Shown here: positions 37,325 through 46,018 of the stretch, piece by piece
How the letters are laid out: each line of letters starts with the position of its first letter
Position numbering within the stretch: position 1 is the stretch's first letter
Assembly (NCBI RefSeq): GCF_003386165.1
Contig: NZ_QRDV01000007.1
Span: 118,691-182,690, forward strand
Direction of reading: 5' to 3'
DNA length: 64,000 nt
Origin: Winogradskyella eximia
Lineage (GTDB): Bacteria; Bacteroidota; Bacteroidia; Flavobacteriales; Flavobacteriaceae
Made by a program: the position numbers and the translations under genes
Notes under the pieces: model-generated
The model's database searches: none
What the model was told of the DNA's origin: nothing
Seen by the model: the letters and a program-made list of their open reading frames with translations, nothing else

Positions 37325-38315
37325 CTAACTTCTCAATGTCTTTTTGTTTAATCTCTTTTCTTGCTCTTGGATTTTTTCTTAAAAATTGCAATGAAGCATT
37401 AAGCTCATAACCCAATAAAAGAATATTAGAGTTTAACCATAGGTACAATAACAATATTAACAAGGCACCGATGGAACCATAGAGTTCATTATATTTAGAG
37501 AAATTCTCAATATAAACACCAAACAAAAAGGATGTTAGCATAATAAGTAACGTTGTTAATAACGCACCAACTGAAAAGAACTTTGAGGCCTTACCTTCCT
37601 TAGTTCCAAAATAATATAATGTAGCAGTAGCCAAATACGTCATTATAACAAAGAACAAATATTTGGCAAAAATAATCCACCCCAATCCTTTATCATCACT
37701 TGAATATTCATTTCCGCTTAGACCTTCATACATTTTGTACAATGGGCTTAATACATAAATCTGAAAATACCCAAAAACAGCAACCGTTAATAATAAGAGA
37801 AAGACAAGAATTAACGCAACACCAAGAGCATAAGCGTATTGTTTAAATACATTTCTATACAATTGTTTATGGTAAGACGTTTCAAAACCAGAAAAAACGG
37901 CATTCACGCCATTAGCCATTAAAAACATAGACAATAAAAATACTGAAGATATTAAGCCACCACTACTATTACTGCTCATATCTTGAAATATACTATCTAT
38001 AAAAAATTCTGATGTTTGAGGTGGTAAAATTGAGTTTAAGAAGTCTAAAAAATCAGCACGAAAACCAACAATTGGAATGTAAGGAATTACAATTATCACA
38101 AACAATAGAAAAGGAAAAATAGCAGAAAAAAAACTGAACGCAATAGCACTTGCTCTCGTAGTTAATGCACCATTTACGATACCCATAATGTAAAGCTCTA
38201 ACAAATCGTAAATTGATAAACCTTCAAATCCAGGTAACTTAATTTGCTTAAAAAAGCGCATTACTAAATTAAGCACTGGAATTTTATTTATTTTATCTTC
38301 AATGGGTTTTGACAT
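37317..38315 (-). CDS. YihY/BrkB-family inner membrane protein
   Basis: 332 residues with six hydrophobic segments. Family motifs include GALTTRASAIAFSFFSAIFPFLLF near residue 60 and LLILLLYLWLNSNILLLGYELNASL near the end. YihY/BrkB proteins are widespread inner membrane proteins with no settled function (older names include virulence factor BrkB and ribonuclease BN, the latter now rejected). It lies upstream of, and may be co-transcribed with or independent from, the surrounding metabolic genes. Confidence 0.9.
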   Translation of the reverse strand: MSKPIEDKINKIPVLNLVMRFFKQIKLPGFEGLSIYDLLELYIMGIVNGALTTRASAIAFSFFSAIFPFLLFVIIVIPYIPIVGFRADFLDFLNSILPPQTSEFFIDSIFQDMSSNSSGGLISSVFLLSMFLMANGVNAVFSGFETSYHKQLYRNVFKQYAYALGVALILVFLLLLTVAVFGYFQIYVLSPLYKMYEGLSGNEYSSDDKGLGWIIFAKYLFFVIMTYLATATLYYFGTKEGKASKFFSVGALLTTLLIMLTSFLFGVYIENFSKYNELYGSIGALLILLLYLWLNSNILLLGYELNASLQFLRKNPRARKEIKQKDIEKLVK

Positions 38316-38409
38316 TGTTCTGGTTTTAGCTTCTAGCCTATAGCCTTTTGCCGTACAATTGTTATTTTATTTCAGCAGCACTTTATACAACTGAATAATC
38401 CAAACCGAA

Positions 38410-39267
38410 TTAAACCGCTTTTAAACTCAGATCCATATTATAAACCGAATGTGTTAAAGCACCAGAAGAAATATAATCTACACCACATTCGGCATATTTT
38501 CTAAGTGTATTTTCATTAATTCCACCAGAAGACTCTGTTAAACATTGGTCTCCAATAAGTTTAACGGCTTTCCTCGTATCTTCGTAATTAAAGTTATCTA
38601 TAAGGATTCTGTAAACACCTCCACAGTCTAAAATCTTTTTAATTTCTTCGAGATTTCTGGCTTCAACTATAATTTTTAAATCACGATTAGTATCCTTTAA
38701 ATATTGCTTAGTTAAATTGATAGCTTTTGCTACTCCACCTGCAAAATCGATGTGATTATCTTTTAACATAATCATATCATACAAAGCGAATCTGTGATTT
38801 TCTCCACCTCCAATTTTTACAGCCCATTTTTCTATAGCTCTAATACCTGGAGTTGTTTTACGTGTATCTAAAATTTTTGTTCCTGTACCTTCTAACAAGT
38901 CTACAAACTGCCTCGTTTTAGTAGCAATAGCACTCATACGTTGCATGGCATTTAACACTAAACGTTCCGCTTTTAAAATGGATTGAGACGCACCTTCTAC
39001 ATAAAATACGATATCTCCATGCTTCACTTTGCTTCCATCTTCAATTAGGGTTTCAACCTGCATATTAGCATCTACATAAGCAAATACTTGTTTTGCAAAT
39101 TCAACACCTGCAATAATCCCTTCATCTTTCACTAACAGTTTTGCTTTTCCTAGCGCAGAAGCAGGAATACAAGCTAACGAGCTATGATCTCCATCACCAA
39201 CATCTTCTCGGATGGCATTAGAGATTATTAATTCTATTTCTTTATCGAATTGTGCTTTTGAAATCAT
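38410..39267 (-). CDS. nadC: Nicotinate-nucleotide pyrophosphorylase (carboxylating)
   Basis: 285 residues, full length. Converts quinolinate and PRPP to nicotinate mononucleotide in de novo NAD synthesis. Motifs: EDVGDGDHSS (N-terminal), ERLVLNAMQRMSAIATKTR, LDTRKTTPGIR, KIGGGENHRFALYDMIMLKDNH and the barrel end ESSGGINENTLRKYAECGVDYISSGALTH. These include the Arg/His/Lys residues that bind quinolinate and PRPP. Cytoplasmic. It sits 94 bases upstream of the YihY-like gene on the same strand, so co-transcription is possible. Confidence 0.97.
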   Translation of the reverse strand: MISKAQFDKEIELIISNAIREDVGDGDHSSLACIPASALGKAKLLVKDEGIIAGVEFAKQVFAYVDANMQVETLIEDGSKVKHGDIVFYVEGASQSILKAERLVLNAMQRMSAIATKTRQFVDLLEGTGTKILDTRKTTPGIRAIEKWAVKIGGGENHRFALYDMIMLKDNHIDFAGGVAKAINLTKQYLKDTNRDLKIIVEARNLEEIKKILDCGGVYRILIDNFNYEDTRKAVKLIGDQCLTESSGGINENTLRKYAECGVDYISSGALTHSVYNMDLSLKAV

Positions 39268-39386
39268 CTTAATACATATTTGTTGTAAAAATAGGAAATA
39301 GATTAACGATATCCGATTTTAGAATTATGAATTACAAAACAAGAAAAAATCTATAATGGTCATTTTGAAAATTGTAAATTTGAATC

Positions 39387-39860
39387 ATGCAAATAAAACT
39401 CATAGCCATAGGTAAAACTGATAATAAAAATCTTCAAGCTTTAATTACAGATTATAGCAAACGACTTGGTTTTTATATCAAGTTTGAATTTGAAATAATT
39501 CCTGATTTAAAAAAAGTTAAGCATTTATCTGAAGCACAACAAAAAGAAAAGGAAGGCGAACTTATTTTAGCCAAAACCCAGACTTCTGATGTCCTTATAC
39601 TATTAGACGAAAACGGCAAACAACTAGATTCAGTTGCATTTTCTAGCTATTTGCAAAAACACATGAACTCGGGTATTAAAACGCTAATTTTTGTTATTGG
39701 TGGTCCTTATGGGTTTTCGGATGCTGTTTATGCCAGAGCCAACGGAAAAATTGGTTTATCTAAAATGACCTTTTCTCATCAAATGGTACGTTTATTCTTT
39801 ATAGAACAATTGTACAGAGGGTTTACAATTCTTAGAAATGAACCTTATCATCATCGCTAA
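39387..39860 (+). CDS. rlmH: 23S rRNA pseudouridine-1915 N3-methyltransferase RlmH
   Basis: 157 residues. SPOUT-fold methyltransferase. VLILLDENGKQLDS and FVIGGPYGFSDAVYARA form the knot and bind S-adenosylmethionine; the C-terminal LSKMTFSHQMVRLFFIEQLYR and NEPYHHR are diagnostic. It methylates m3-pseudouridine 1915 in helix 69 of 23S rRNA after subunit joining. Full length. The start is the only good ATG. Confidence 0.97.
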   Translation: MQIKLIAIGKTDNKNLQALITDYSKRLGFYIKFEFEIIPDLKKVKHLSEAQQKEKEGELILAKTQTSDVLILLDENGKQLDSVAFSSYLQKHMNSGIKTLIFVIGGPYGFSDAVYARANGKIGLSKMTFSHQMVRLFFIEQLYRGFTILRNEPYHHR

Positions 39861-39877
39861 AAACTATAAACCCTCTG
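39815..39877. repeat. Perfect 11-bp inverted repeat at the rlmH 3' end
   Basis: CAGAGGGTTTA at 39815-39825 pairs exactly with TAAACCCTCTG at 39867-39877 across a 41-base loop. It spans the last rlmH codons and the gap to the convergent hpf gene. There is no T-run, so it is not a standard terminator. Confidence 0.5.
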
Positions 39878-39897
39878 AAATTAAACATCGGTCTTTA

Positions 39898-40197
39898 TTA
39901 ATGTGTTTTATAAACTTCTTTACGTTTTTTAAGTTGGCGTTCTAAATCTTTAATTGTTTCTCTTACAGCAACCTCGTAGTTTGCTTCATTAGATGTTGCA
40001 AATAATCGTGGTCCAGGAAGACTTAATTCTATATCACAAATTTTGCCTTTATCATGAAAATTATCATCGTGCTTAAATTTTATAGATGCACTGATTAAAA
40101 ATTCATATCTATTAAATAATTTCTCTAATTTTTCTTCTGTGAAAGCTGATAATGTTTCACTTACATCTACATTTACATATTGAAAATTTACCGTCAT
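39898..40197 (-). CDS. hpf: Ribosome hibernation-promoting factor, short form
   Basis: 99 residues. The beta-alpha-beta-beta-beta-alpha core of the HPF/RaiA family is visible (MTVNFQYVNVDVSETLSAFTEEKLEKLFNRY, then KGKICDIELSLPGPRLFATS, then NYEVAVRETIKDLERQLKKRKE). It lacks the C-terminal dimerisation domain of long HPF. It binds the 30S decoding centre in stationary phase. Single gene, convergent with rlmH. Confidence 0.9.
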   Translation of the reverse strand: MTVNFQYVNVDVSETLSAFTEEKLEKLFNRYEFLISASIKFKHDDNFHDKGKICDIELSLPGPRLFATSNEANYEVAVRETIKDLERQLKKRKEVYKTH

Positions 40198-40318
40198 AAT
40201 CTATCTTGTTTTAATGAATATTTCTTTTGACTAAGATACAATTATTAAGACGTTTTATGACTGATAAATATCATAAATAATCGCCAAACTTTTTGTGTTT
40301 TAAGTATCACGTTATTAG

Positions 40319-41338
40319 CTACCGACTTCTCTTTCTTTGAAATCTATACCCAATTGCTAGTTTAGCTTTTGTAAGATTTAAATTGTATGAATTATCATAA
40401 TCAAAACTTGTAGAATACAAACCGTTACTGTAAGTTAAACTCACATAAAACTGTTCGTAATTATACCCTAAACCAAGCAGAAAGTCTAATTTATAAACCA
40501 TAGGATTAGAAGGTCTAAAACTATCTTCTTGTAACGTAATTTTTTTGTTCATTACACCTATTCCAGGCATAACATTAAGTGTTGCTGTAATGTTTTCGGG
40601 CAATTTAAAATAAGATATAAATCCGGCTAAAACACCAGCAGTGAGACCTTGATACCTTTTAATATTCGCTTGCTCATTAAAATAAGGACTTGTAGATTCT
40701 GATAAAATAGTTGGCTTTGCAGAAAAATAATCTATACTACTAAAAACACCCAAACCACCAGTTATAAAGATATTTTGGTGTCGCTTATCTGCAAAACCTG
40801 CTTTTAAAAGTGAATAAGAAAACTCAATCTCATCTAGCGTGTACAAATAGTTAAAACCGATACTTACAGAGCGGATATCATTTCTAAAAACCGTAGGTTC
40901 ATCAAAGCTATTTTTGGCTGTAAAACCTCTATAAGTCTGCGCATATATGTTTACGTAATGCTGATCTTTTAAAATAGTAGTACCTTGTAAATCAAACTTT
41001 TTAGTTTCCTCTTTATTTTTGTTTTTTATATTAAAAGCAACATCAACTATCACTTTTGTATTTGCAAAACCAACTCCAATACCATACCTATTATTAGGCA
41101 CAAATTTTACTTTTGAATTGTCATCCTTAATACTAAATTTATTGACTTTATAATTTGAAAATATACGAATGGAATAATTTTCAATATCCCTATCAATAAG
41201 TAGAGAATCTAAATCATCCACATCTTGTGCGTGGATAGAAATACATGAGAAACAAAAAGCTACAACTAGAAAAAGTTTTACAATTAAAGACTTTTTAAAA
41301 ATATTTTGTTTTGACAAATGATATATAATTAGATTCAT
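40319..41338 (-). CDS. DUF4421-type outer membrane protein
   Basis: 339 residues. The signal peptide is long (basic start, then LFLVVAFCFSCISIHAQ, ending ~38). The mature sequence IENYSIRIFSNYKVNKFSIKDD followed by PNNRYGIGVGFANTKVIVDVAFNI matches the DUF4421 opening as I know it. The rest alternates strands of a barrel (YVNIYAQTYRGF, SVSIGFNYLYTL, FYVSLTYSNGLYSTS, AKLAIGYRF). Probably a surface-exposed outer membrane barrel. No ligand is known for the family. Confidence 0.78.
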   Translation of the reverse strand: MNLIIYHLSKQNIFKKSLIVKLFLVVAFCFSCISIHAQDVDDLDSLLIDRDIENYSIRIFSNYKVNKFSIKDDNSKVKFVPNNRYGIGVGFANTKVIVDVAFNIKNKNKEETKKFDLQGTTILKDQHYVNIYAQTYRGFTAKNSFDEPTVFRNDIRSVSIGFNYLYTLDEIEFSYSLLKAGFADKRHQNIFITGGLGVFSSIDYFSAKPTILSESTSPYFNEQANIKRYQGLTAGVLAGFISYFKLPENITATLNVMPGIGVMNKKITLQEDSFRPSNPMVYKLDFLLGLGYNYEQFYVSLTYSNGLYSTSFDYDNSYNLNLTKAKLAIGYRFQRKRSR

Positions 41339-41411
41339 ATTTTTACAAAAGCTAAATTATGCCATTTTAACCATATAATTAAATTGGTATTACATTAATT
41401 AAGAATATAAT

Positions 41412-41987
41412 ATGCAACTCGTTTTCGCCACAAATAATTTAAATAAGCTAAAAGAAGTTCAAGCAATTTTACCTCAGCACATTAAACTGTTAAGTTTAAA
41501 AGAAATTGCCTGTGATGAAGATATTCCTGAAACACAACCAACCATAGAAGGCAATGCTATACAAAAAGCAGAATACCTAAAAAAACATTATGGTTACGAT
41601 TGTTTTGCAGACGATACAGGTTTAGAAGTTGAGGCTTTAAATGGTGCACCTGGAGTCTTTTCTGCACGTTACGCAGGTCCACAACGTAATGCAGAAGACA
41701 ACACCAATAAGTTATTAGAAGAACTAAAAGATAAGCCTAACCGAAACGCACAATTTAAAACTGTAATAGCTTTACATCTCAATGGTAAACTTCACACATT
41801 CACTGGGATTTGTAAAGGCGAAATCACAACAAAAAAACATGGAGAAGGTGGTTTTGGCTATGACCCAGTTTTTAAGGCTGAAGGCTACAAAAAAACATTT
41901 GCCGAAATCTCTTTAGAAGAAAAGAATAAGATTGGACATCGAGGTAAAGCTGTGGCTCAATTGCTTTCATTTTTAAACCATTTGTAA
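41412..41987 (+). CDS. rdgB: Non-canonical purine NTP pyrophosphatase (RdgB/HAM1)
   Basis: 191 residues. Hydrolyses dITP, ITP and XTP to monophosphates, keeping damaged purines out of DNA. Family motifs: FATNNLNKLKEVQAIL at the start, FADDTGLEVEALNGAPGVFSARYAG (metal and substrate binding), GEGGFGYDPVF and the closing SHR-like motif KNKIGHRGKA. Full length, cytoplasmic. Single gene. Confidence 0.96.
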   Translation: MQLVFATNNLNKLKEVQAILPQHIKLLSLKEIACDEDIPETQPTIEGNAIQKAEYLKKHYGYDCFADDTGLEVEALNGAPGVFSARYAGPQRNAEDNTNKLLEELKDKPNRNAQFKTVIALHLNGKLHTFTGICKGEITTKKHGEGGFGYDPVFKAEGYKKTFAEISLEEKNKIGHRGKAVAQLLSFLNHL

Positions 41988-42101
41988 CAACCAAAGTATA
42001 TAACTGAATTACCTATTTATATGAGCTTACTTATTACAAAATTGAGTCGAATATTAATAATTGTCTACCTACAATCAATCTCCTATTAAATCGTAAATCT
42101 T

Positions 42102-43526
42102 CTAATCAAAAAAAATAGATATCGTAAAATCATTTTCAACCAAGTCTAATTTATATGCGTTTTCTACCACACCAAATACGCTAATAAATGTGAGATGTAC
42201 GATTTTTTTAGTTTTGGTAACTGTTCTTAAACCTTCCTTTTTTGTTCTTAGGTTTTCTGCATAGGTTTTGTTGATTATAAATTCGCTAGCGTAGAATTTC
42301 ATCTCACATATATTAATAATATCGTCTTTTCTGTCAATTAACATATCTATTTGAAAGCCTTTTGCAAAACTATCATCTTTTCTATGCAAATAACTATTAA
42401 TATTGGCTTGCACACCAGAAATACCTAATGCCTTTTTAATAGCATCAGAATGCTTAATGCAAACGTTTTCAAACGTATAACCACTCCATATTTTATATTG
42501 CTGACTTTCACTAATTCTTAACCAATTTCTAGATTTAGGTTGCCCATCAATAAAGGTTAGATAAAATAAAGAGTATTCATCTGTTAATCTATAAATAGTA
42601 TCTTTTTTCTTGTTTTCTAATGGGTCAAACGTGGAGATAAAACCAGAAGTTTCTAATTCATTTAATATGTTAGAAAACCAACCTCCCTCAGACATATTTG
42701 TCTTTTTTAGAATCTCTTGTCTATTTAGTCCACTTGCTTTACTTGCTAAAGCTTTTACAATTTCAATGTGGCGCTTAGGATTATCAAATAACGCAGGATA
42801 TAAATTATCGAATTCCGACTTCAAAATGCCATCTTTCTCAAAACACAATTCCTGTATATTTTGTGCCACACTTTTCCCCTTAGCTATATGATCTAAGTAA
42901 TGAGGAACTCCTCCAATTGTAAGGTAAAGCTGTACAATTTGATAATCTGTAAAGTGAATTGACTTTGCTTCTAAAAAAGCCTTTGTTTCACTTAATGTAA
43001 AAGGCATTAGAGTAATCAATTTGGTAATCCTATTATGCAAACCACCTTTAGCATTTACTAAATGTTTAAGCATCCAAGATGCTGCCGAACCACAAACCAC
43101 AACAATAATATTTTGCTCAGAAGCCCAATTATTCCACCAATGCCCTAAAGCCTCCATAAAATCAGATTTCCGACTTACAATCCATGGTAATTCATCAAAA
43201 AACACAACAGTTTTAGTCTTAGTATTTAAAGCTTCTAGCTCTTTTGTTAATAGATGAAATGCTTCCAACCAAGATTTTGGTTGCTTATACATCTCATCAT
43301 CAGCAAAGTATTTACTCATTTGAAATGTAAAATTTAACAGCTGCTTTTTAATACCTGCATCTTTTAAGCCTGTCATTTCAAATACTCTGTTATCCTTGTA
43401 AACCTCTCTAATTAAAAATGTCTTACCAACTCTTCGTCTCCCTATTACTGCCAATAAATGAGCCTTCTTATCTTTTTTGTAAGATTGCATTATTTGTTGC
43501 TCTCTGCTTCTACCTATAATTTTCAT
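42102..43526 (-). CDS. AAA ATPase with DUF234-type PD-(D/E)XK-like C-terminal domain
   Basis: 474 residues. Residues 1-~230 form an archaeal-type ATPase (PF01637 type): IIGRSREQQIM at the start, Walker A VIGRRRVGKTFL, Walker B TVVFFDELPWI, sensor VVCGSAASWM. A winged-helix segment follows (~270-330, LNRQEILKKTNMSEGGWFSNILNELE). The C-terminal ~130 residues contain QIDMLIDRKDDIINICEMKFY, which has the D…E-x-K spacing of a restriction-endonuclease-like fold, as in DUF234. The family is common in Bacteroidota and archaea without a proven role. Nuclease activity is inferred. The gene stands alone, with four copies of a GC-rich motif around its predicted promoter. Confidence 0.85.
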   Translation of the reverse strand: MKIIGRSREQQIMQSYKKDKKAHLLAVIGRRRVGKTFLIREVYKDNRVFEMTGLKDAGIKKQLLNFTFQMSKYFADDEMYKQPKSWLEAFHLLTKELEALNTKTKTVVFFDELPWIVSRKSDFMEALGHWWNNWASEQNIIVVVCGSAASWMLKHLVNAKGGLHNRITKLITLMPFTLSETKAFLEAKSIHFTDYQIVQLYLTIGGVPHYLDHIAKGKSVAQNIQELCFEKDGILKSEFDNLYPALFDNPKRHIEIVKALASKASGLNRQEILKKTNMSEGGWFSNILNELETSGFISTFDPLENKKKDTIYRLTDEYSLFYLTFIDGQPKSRNWLRISESQQYKIWSGYTFENVCIKHSDAIKKALGISGVQANINSYLHRKDDSFAKGFQIDMLIDRKDDIINICEMKFYASEFIINKTYAENLRTKKEGLRTVTKTKKIVHLTFISVFGVVENAYKLDLVENDFTISIFFD

Positions 43527-43544
43527 ACATAATAAAATTGGTTT

Positions 43545-43640
43545 ATATCACGCGGAATAACTCAAATATACATAGTTTCCGCTAAACAAATAAACATTAC
43601 ACGCGGAATCTAATAAAAAACACCACTTTCCGCGTCATAT
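43545..43640. repeat. Four-copy ACGCGGAA/TTCCGCGT motif cluster upstream of the ATPase gene
   Basis: ACGCGGAAT at 43550-43558, TTTCCGC at 43576-43582 (reverse orientation), ACACGCGGAAT at 43599-43609 and TTTCCGCGT at 43627-43635 (reverse). The outermost copies form an inverted repeat: 43545-43557 against the complement of 43628-43640, 12 of 13 bases matching. The motif stands out as GC-rich in an otherwise AT-rich gap. It looks like a set of protein-binding sites. Confidence 0.75.
43563..43590 (-). promoter_or_regulatory. Predicted promoter of the ATPase gene
   Basis: On the minus strand TTTG at 43590-43587, 16 bases, then TATATTTG at 43570-43563. The spacing is slightly short for the Bacteroidota consensus. 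Motif copy 2 lies between the two boxes and copy 1 lies at the predicted transcript start, which is an operator-like layout. Confidence 0.4.
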
Positions 43641-43747
43641 AGATTGTTTTGCAGAGAAGCTATTCATAAGCAAGCACAGAAATAATAACAAAAACTCCAT
43701 CAAAAGACGGACAATAAATACCATTAGTAATATCCAATAAAATAAAC

Positions 43748-43788
43748 TACCTTTGCACCTTGCAAAAAAATCCACGTTAGGATTTTTT
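43748..43788 (+). promoter_or_regulatory. Leader of the DEAD-box helicase gene: -7 box and early terminator-like hairpin
   Basis: TACCTTTG (43748-43755) fits the -7 box; no clear -33 TTG was seen. Just downstream AAAAAATCC (43765-43773), a 6-base loop and GGATTTTTT (43780-43788) form a hairpin ending in T6, like an intrinsic terminator. A small CCTCAGAGTGAGG hairpin follows at ~43794-43806. The rest of the ~110-base leader to the ATG at 43897 has no other clear signal. Confidence 0.45.
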
Positions 43789-43896
43789 ATATTCCTCAGA
43801 GTGAGGATGTGTTACCTAGAAGTTTAAGTGTTTAGTATGTCGATTCGCTTCTTTTGTAACACCAACAGAACATAATCGAATACATAAAACTCAAGA

Positions 43897-45762
43897 ATGA
43901 GCACATTCCAAGAATTAGGTCTTAATGAAGACCTTCTCAAAGCTATTACAGATTTAGGTTTTGAAAAACCAAGTGAAGTACAAGCAAAAGCAATTCCTTT
44001 ATTATTAGAAGAAGACAAAGACTTAGTGGCTTTGGCGCAAACTGGTACAGGAAAAACAGCAGCCTTCGGTTTCCCGATGTTGCAAAAAATTGATATCGAT
44101 AGTAGAACCACACAAGGTCTTATCTTATCTCCTACTCGTGAACTTTGTTTACAAATCACCAACGAACTTAAACTTTATGGTAAATACTGTAAAGGCTTAA
44201 ATGTTGTAGCTATATATGGTGGATCTAGTATTTCTGACCAAGCAAGAGCTGTAAAACGTGGCGCACAAATTATTGTGGCTACACCAGGTCGTATGAAAGA
44301 TATGATTAGCCGTAGAATGGTTGATATTTCTAAAATACAATATAGCGTTTTAGATGAGGCTGATGAAATGCTAAACATGGGCTTTAAGGAAGATATCACT
44401 GATATACTTTCTCATACACCAGAAGATAAAAATACATGGTTATTCTCTGCAACAATGCCTAAAGAAGTGGCAACTATTGCAAAGAAGTTTATGCATAATC
44501 CTACAGAAATTACAGTAGGTAATAAAAATGAAAGTACAAGCAACGTTTCTCACGAATACTATTTAGTAAATGCAAGAGACCGTTACCAAGCTTTAAAACG
44601 TTTGGCTGATGCTAATCCAGATATTTTTTCTGTGATTTTCTGTCGTACAAAAAGAGACACTCAAAAAGTAGCCGAAAACTTAATTGAAGATGGTTACTCA
44701 GCAGGAGCATTACATGGAGATTTAAGTCAGAACCAACGAGATTTAGTCATGAAATCTTTTAGAAACCAACAAATACAAATGTTGGTAGCTACAGATGTTG
44801 CGGCTCGTGGTATTGATGTAGATGATATTACACACGTAATTAATTACCAATTACCAGATGAAATAGAAACCTATACACACCGATCTGGTAGAACAGGACG
44901 TGCTGGTAAAACTGGTGTTTCTATGGTTATTGTTTCTAAAAGTGAAGTTAGAAAGATAAAAAGTATCGAACGTATTATTAAAAAGGACTTCGATAAAAAA
45001 GAAATTCCTTCTGGTGGTGATATTGTTGAAGTACAATTAATGTCTTTAGCTAATAAAATCCATACAACTGAAACTAATCACGAAATTGACAAACATTTAG
45101 AAAGTATTAATGAATTATTCGCTGATACTGATAAAGATGAGTTAATCAAAAAATTCTTTTCTGTAGAATTTAACCGTTTCTTCAATTATTACCAAAAATC
45201 GAAAGATTTAGGAGTTGTAGAATCTAGAGGTTCTGACAGAGATGGAGGACGTGATTACGGAAAACAATCTAACGATTCGCGTTATTTTATAAACGTTGGT
45301 AGTAAAGATGGTTTTGATTGGATGAAGTTGAAAGATTTCTTAAAAGAACAATTAGAATTAGGACGTGATGATGTCTTTAAAGTAGATGTAAAAGAAAGCT
45401 TTTCTTTCTTTAATACTGAAAAAGGATTACAAGAGAAAGTATTGGCATTTTTTACCGATTTTAAATACGAAGGTCGTTTTGTAAATGTTGAAGTTAGCGA
45501 AGACCGAGGTGGAAGAAGTCGTGGTGGTGGCGGAAGAAGTCGTGGTGGAAATGATAGACGCTCTGGTGGTGGAAGTCGTAGACGTGACGATAAACCTAGA
45601 GGAGATAGACGTTCTTCTGGAGGTTCTGGAAACCGAAGCGATAGAAGACGATCTGATGACAATAGAGGTGATAGACGTTCTAGCGACAGAGGAGATAGAC
45701 GTTCTTCTGAATCTAGCAGTGCAGGTTCAGATAGACCAAGACGTTCTAGACGAAGAGATTAA
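43897..45762 (+). CDS. DEAD-box RNA helicase, DeaD/CsdA type
   Basis: 621 residues. Helicase motifs: Q motif (FQELGLNEDLLKAITDLGFEKPSEVQ), AQTGTGKTA, SPTRELC, TPGR, VLDEADEML, FSATMP, VIFCRTKR, ATDVAARGIDVDD, HRSGRTGRAG. A DbpA-like RNA-binding domain (~465-535, YFINVGSKDGFDWMKLKDFL) comes next, then an ~80-residue Arg/Gly/Ser/Asp-rich tail with RGG and RSSD repeats, likely disordered and RNA-binding. It unwinds structured RNA in ribosome assembly, mRNA decay and cold adaptation. Monocistronic, with a strong terminator and a structured leader that could give temperature-dependent expression. Confidence 0.94.
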   Translation: MSTFQELGLNEDLLKAITDLGFEKPSEVQAKAIPLLLEEDKDLVALAQTGTGKTAAFGFPMLQKIDIDSRTTQGLILSPTRELCLQITNELKLYGKYCKGLNVVAIYGGSSISDQARAVKRGAQIIVATPGRMKDMISRRMVDISKIQYSVLDEADEMLNMGFKEDITDILSHTPEDKNTWLFSATMPKEVATIAKKFMHNPTEITVGNKNESTSNVSHEYYLVNARDRYQALKRLADANPDIFSVIFCRTKRDTQKVAENLIEDGYSAGALHGDLSQNQRDLVMKSFRNQQIQMLVATDVAARGIDVDDITHVINYQLPDEIETYTHRSGRTGRAGKTGVSMVIVSKSEVRKIKSIERIIKKDFDKKEIPSGGDIVEVQLMSLANKIHTTETNHEIDKHLESINELFADTDKDELIKKFFSVEFNRFFNYYQKSKDLGVVESRGSDRDGGRDYGKQSNDSRYFINVGSKDGFDWMKLKDFLKEQLELGRDDVFKVDVKESFSFFNTEKGLQEKVLAFFTDFKYEGRFVNVEVSEDRGGRSRGGGGRSRGGNDRRSGGGSRRRDDKPRGDRRSSGGSGNRSDRRRSDDNRGDRRSSDRGDRRSSESSSAGSDRPRRSRRRD

Positions 45763-45794
45763 ACTACTTAAGAGATAGTTTAAACAATATATTT

Positions 45795-45837
45795 AAATCC
45801 AAAACTTGAAGTTAAACTTTAGGTTTTGGATTTTTTA
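45795..45837 (+). terminator. Terminator of the DEAD-box helicase gene
   Basis: Stem AAATCCAAAAC/GTTTTGGATTT with a 17-base loop, then a T-run. Confidence 0.8.
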
Positions 45838-46018
45838 TTTCAAAATTTCAAAAAACCATAACACAAATCCTTATATACTTGCAGACTTAAATTTTGCAGA
45901 ATTACTACTCACTACAGACTTAGGACGGAATAGTATAAAAGTTAATATTAAGTCAAAAATAAAGGTGTAATATGTTAAATCCGTTTTGTTTATTACCTTT
46001 ACCTCGTAACACACATAC

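Noticed and set aside
39375..39382. TAAATTTG box in front of rlmH
   Set aside because: It lies 4 bases before the ATG with no -33 element, so it is probably chance in AT-rich DNA.
43545..43640. CRISPR array in the ACGCGGAA cluster
   Set aside because: Copies alternate in orientation, are only 7-11 bases long and have uneven spacing.
43855..43880. Second ECF-type promoter (TGTAAC-N16-CGAA) before the DEAD-box helicase
   Set aside because: The -10 half is CGAA rather than CGTC, and a TACCTTTG box lies further upstream. Too weak to list.
45485..45778. 97-residue Glu/Val-rich frame overlapping the helicase tail
   Set aside because: It is a shadow in another frame of the Arg/Gly-rich repeat coding sequence.
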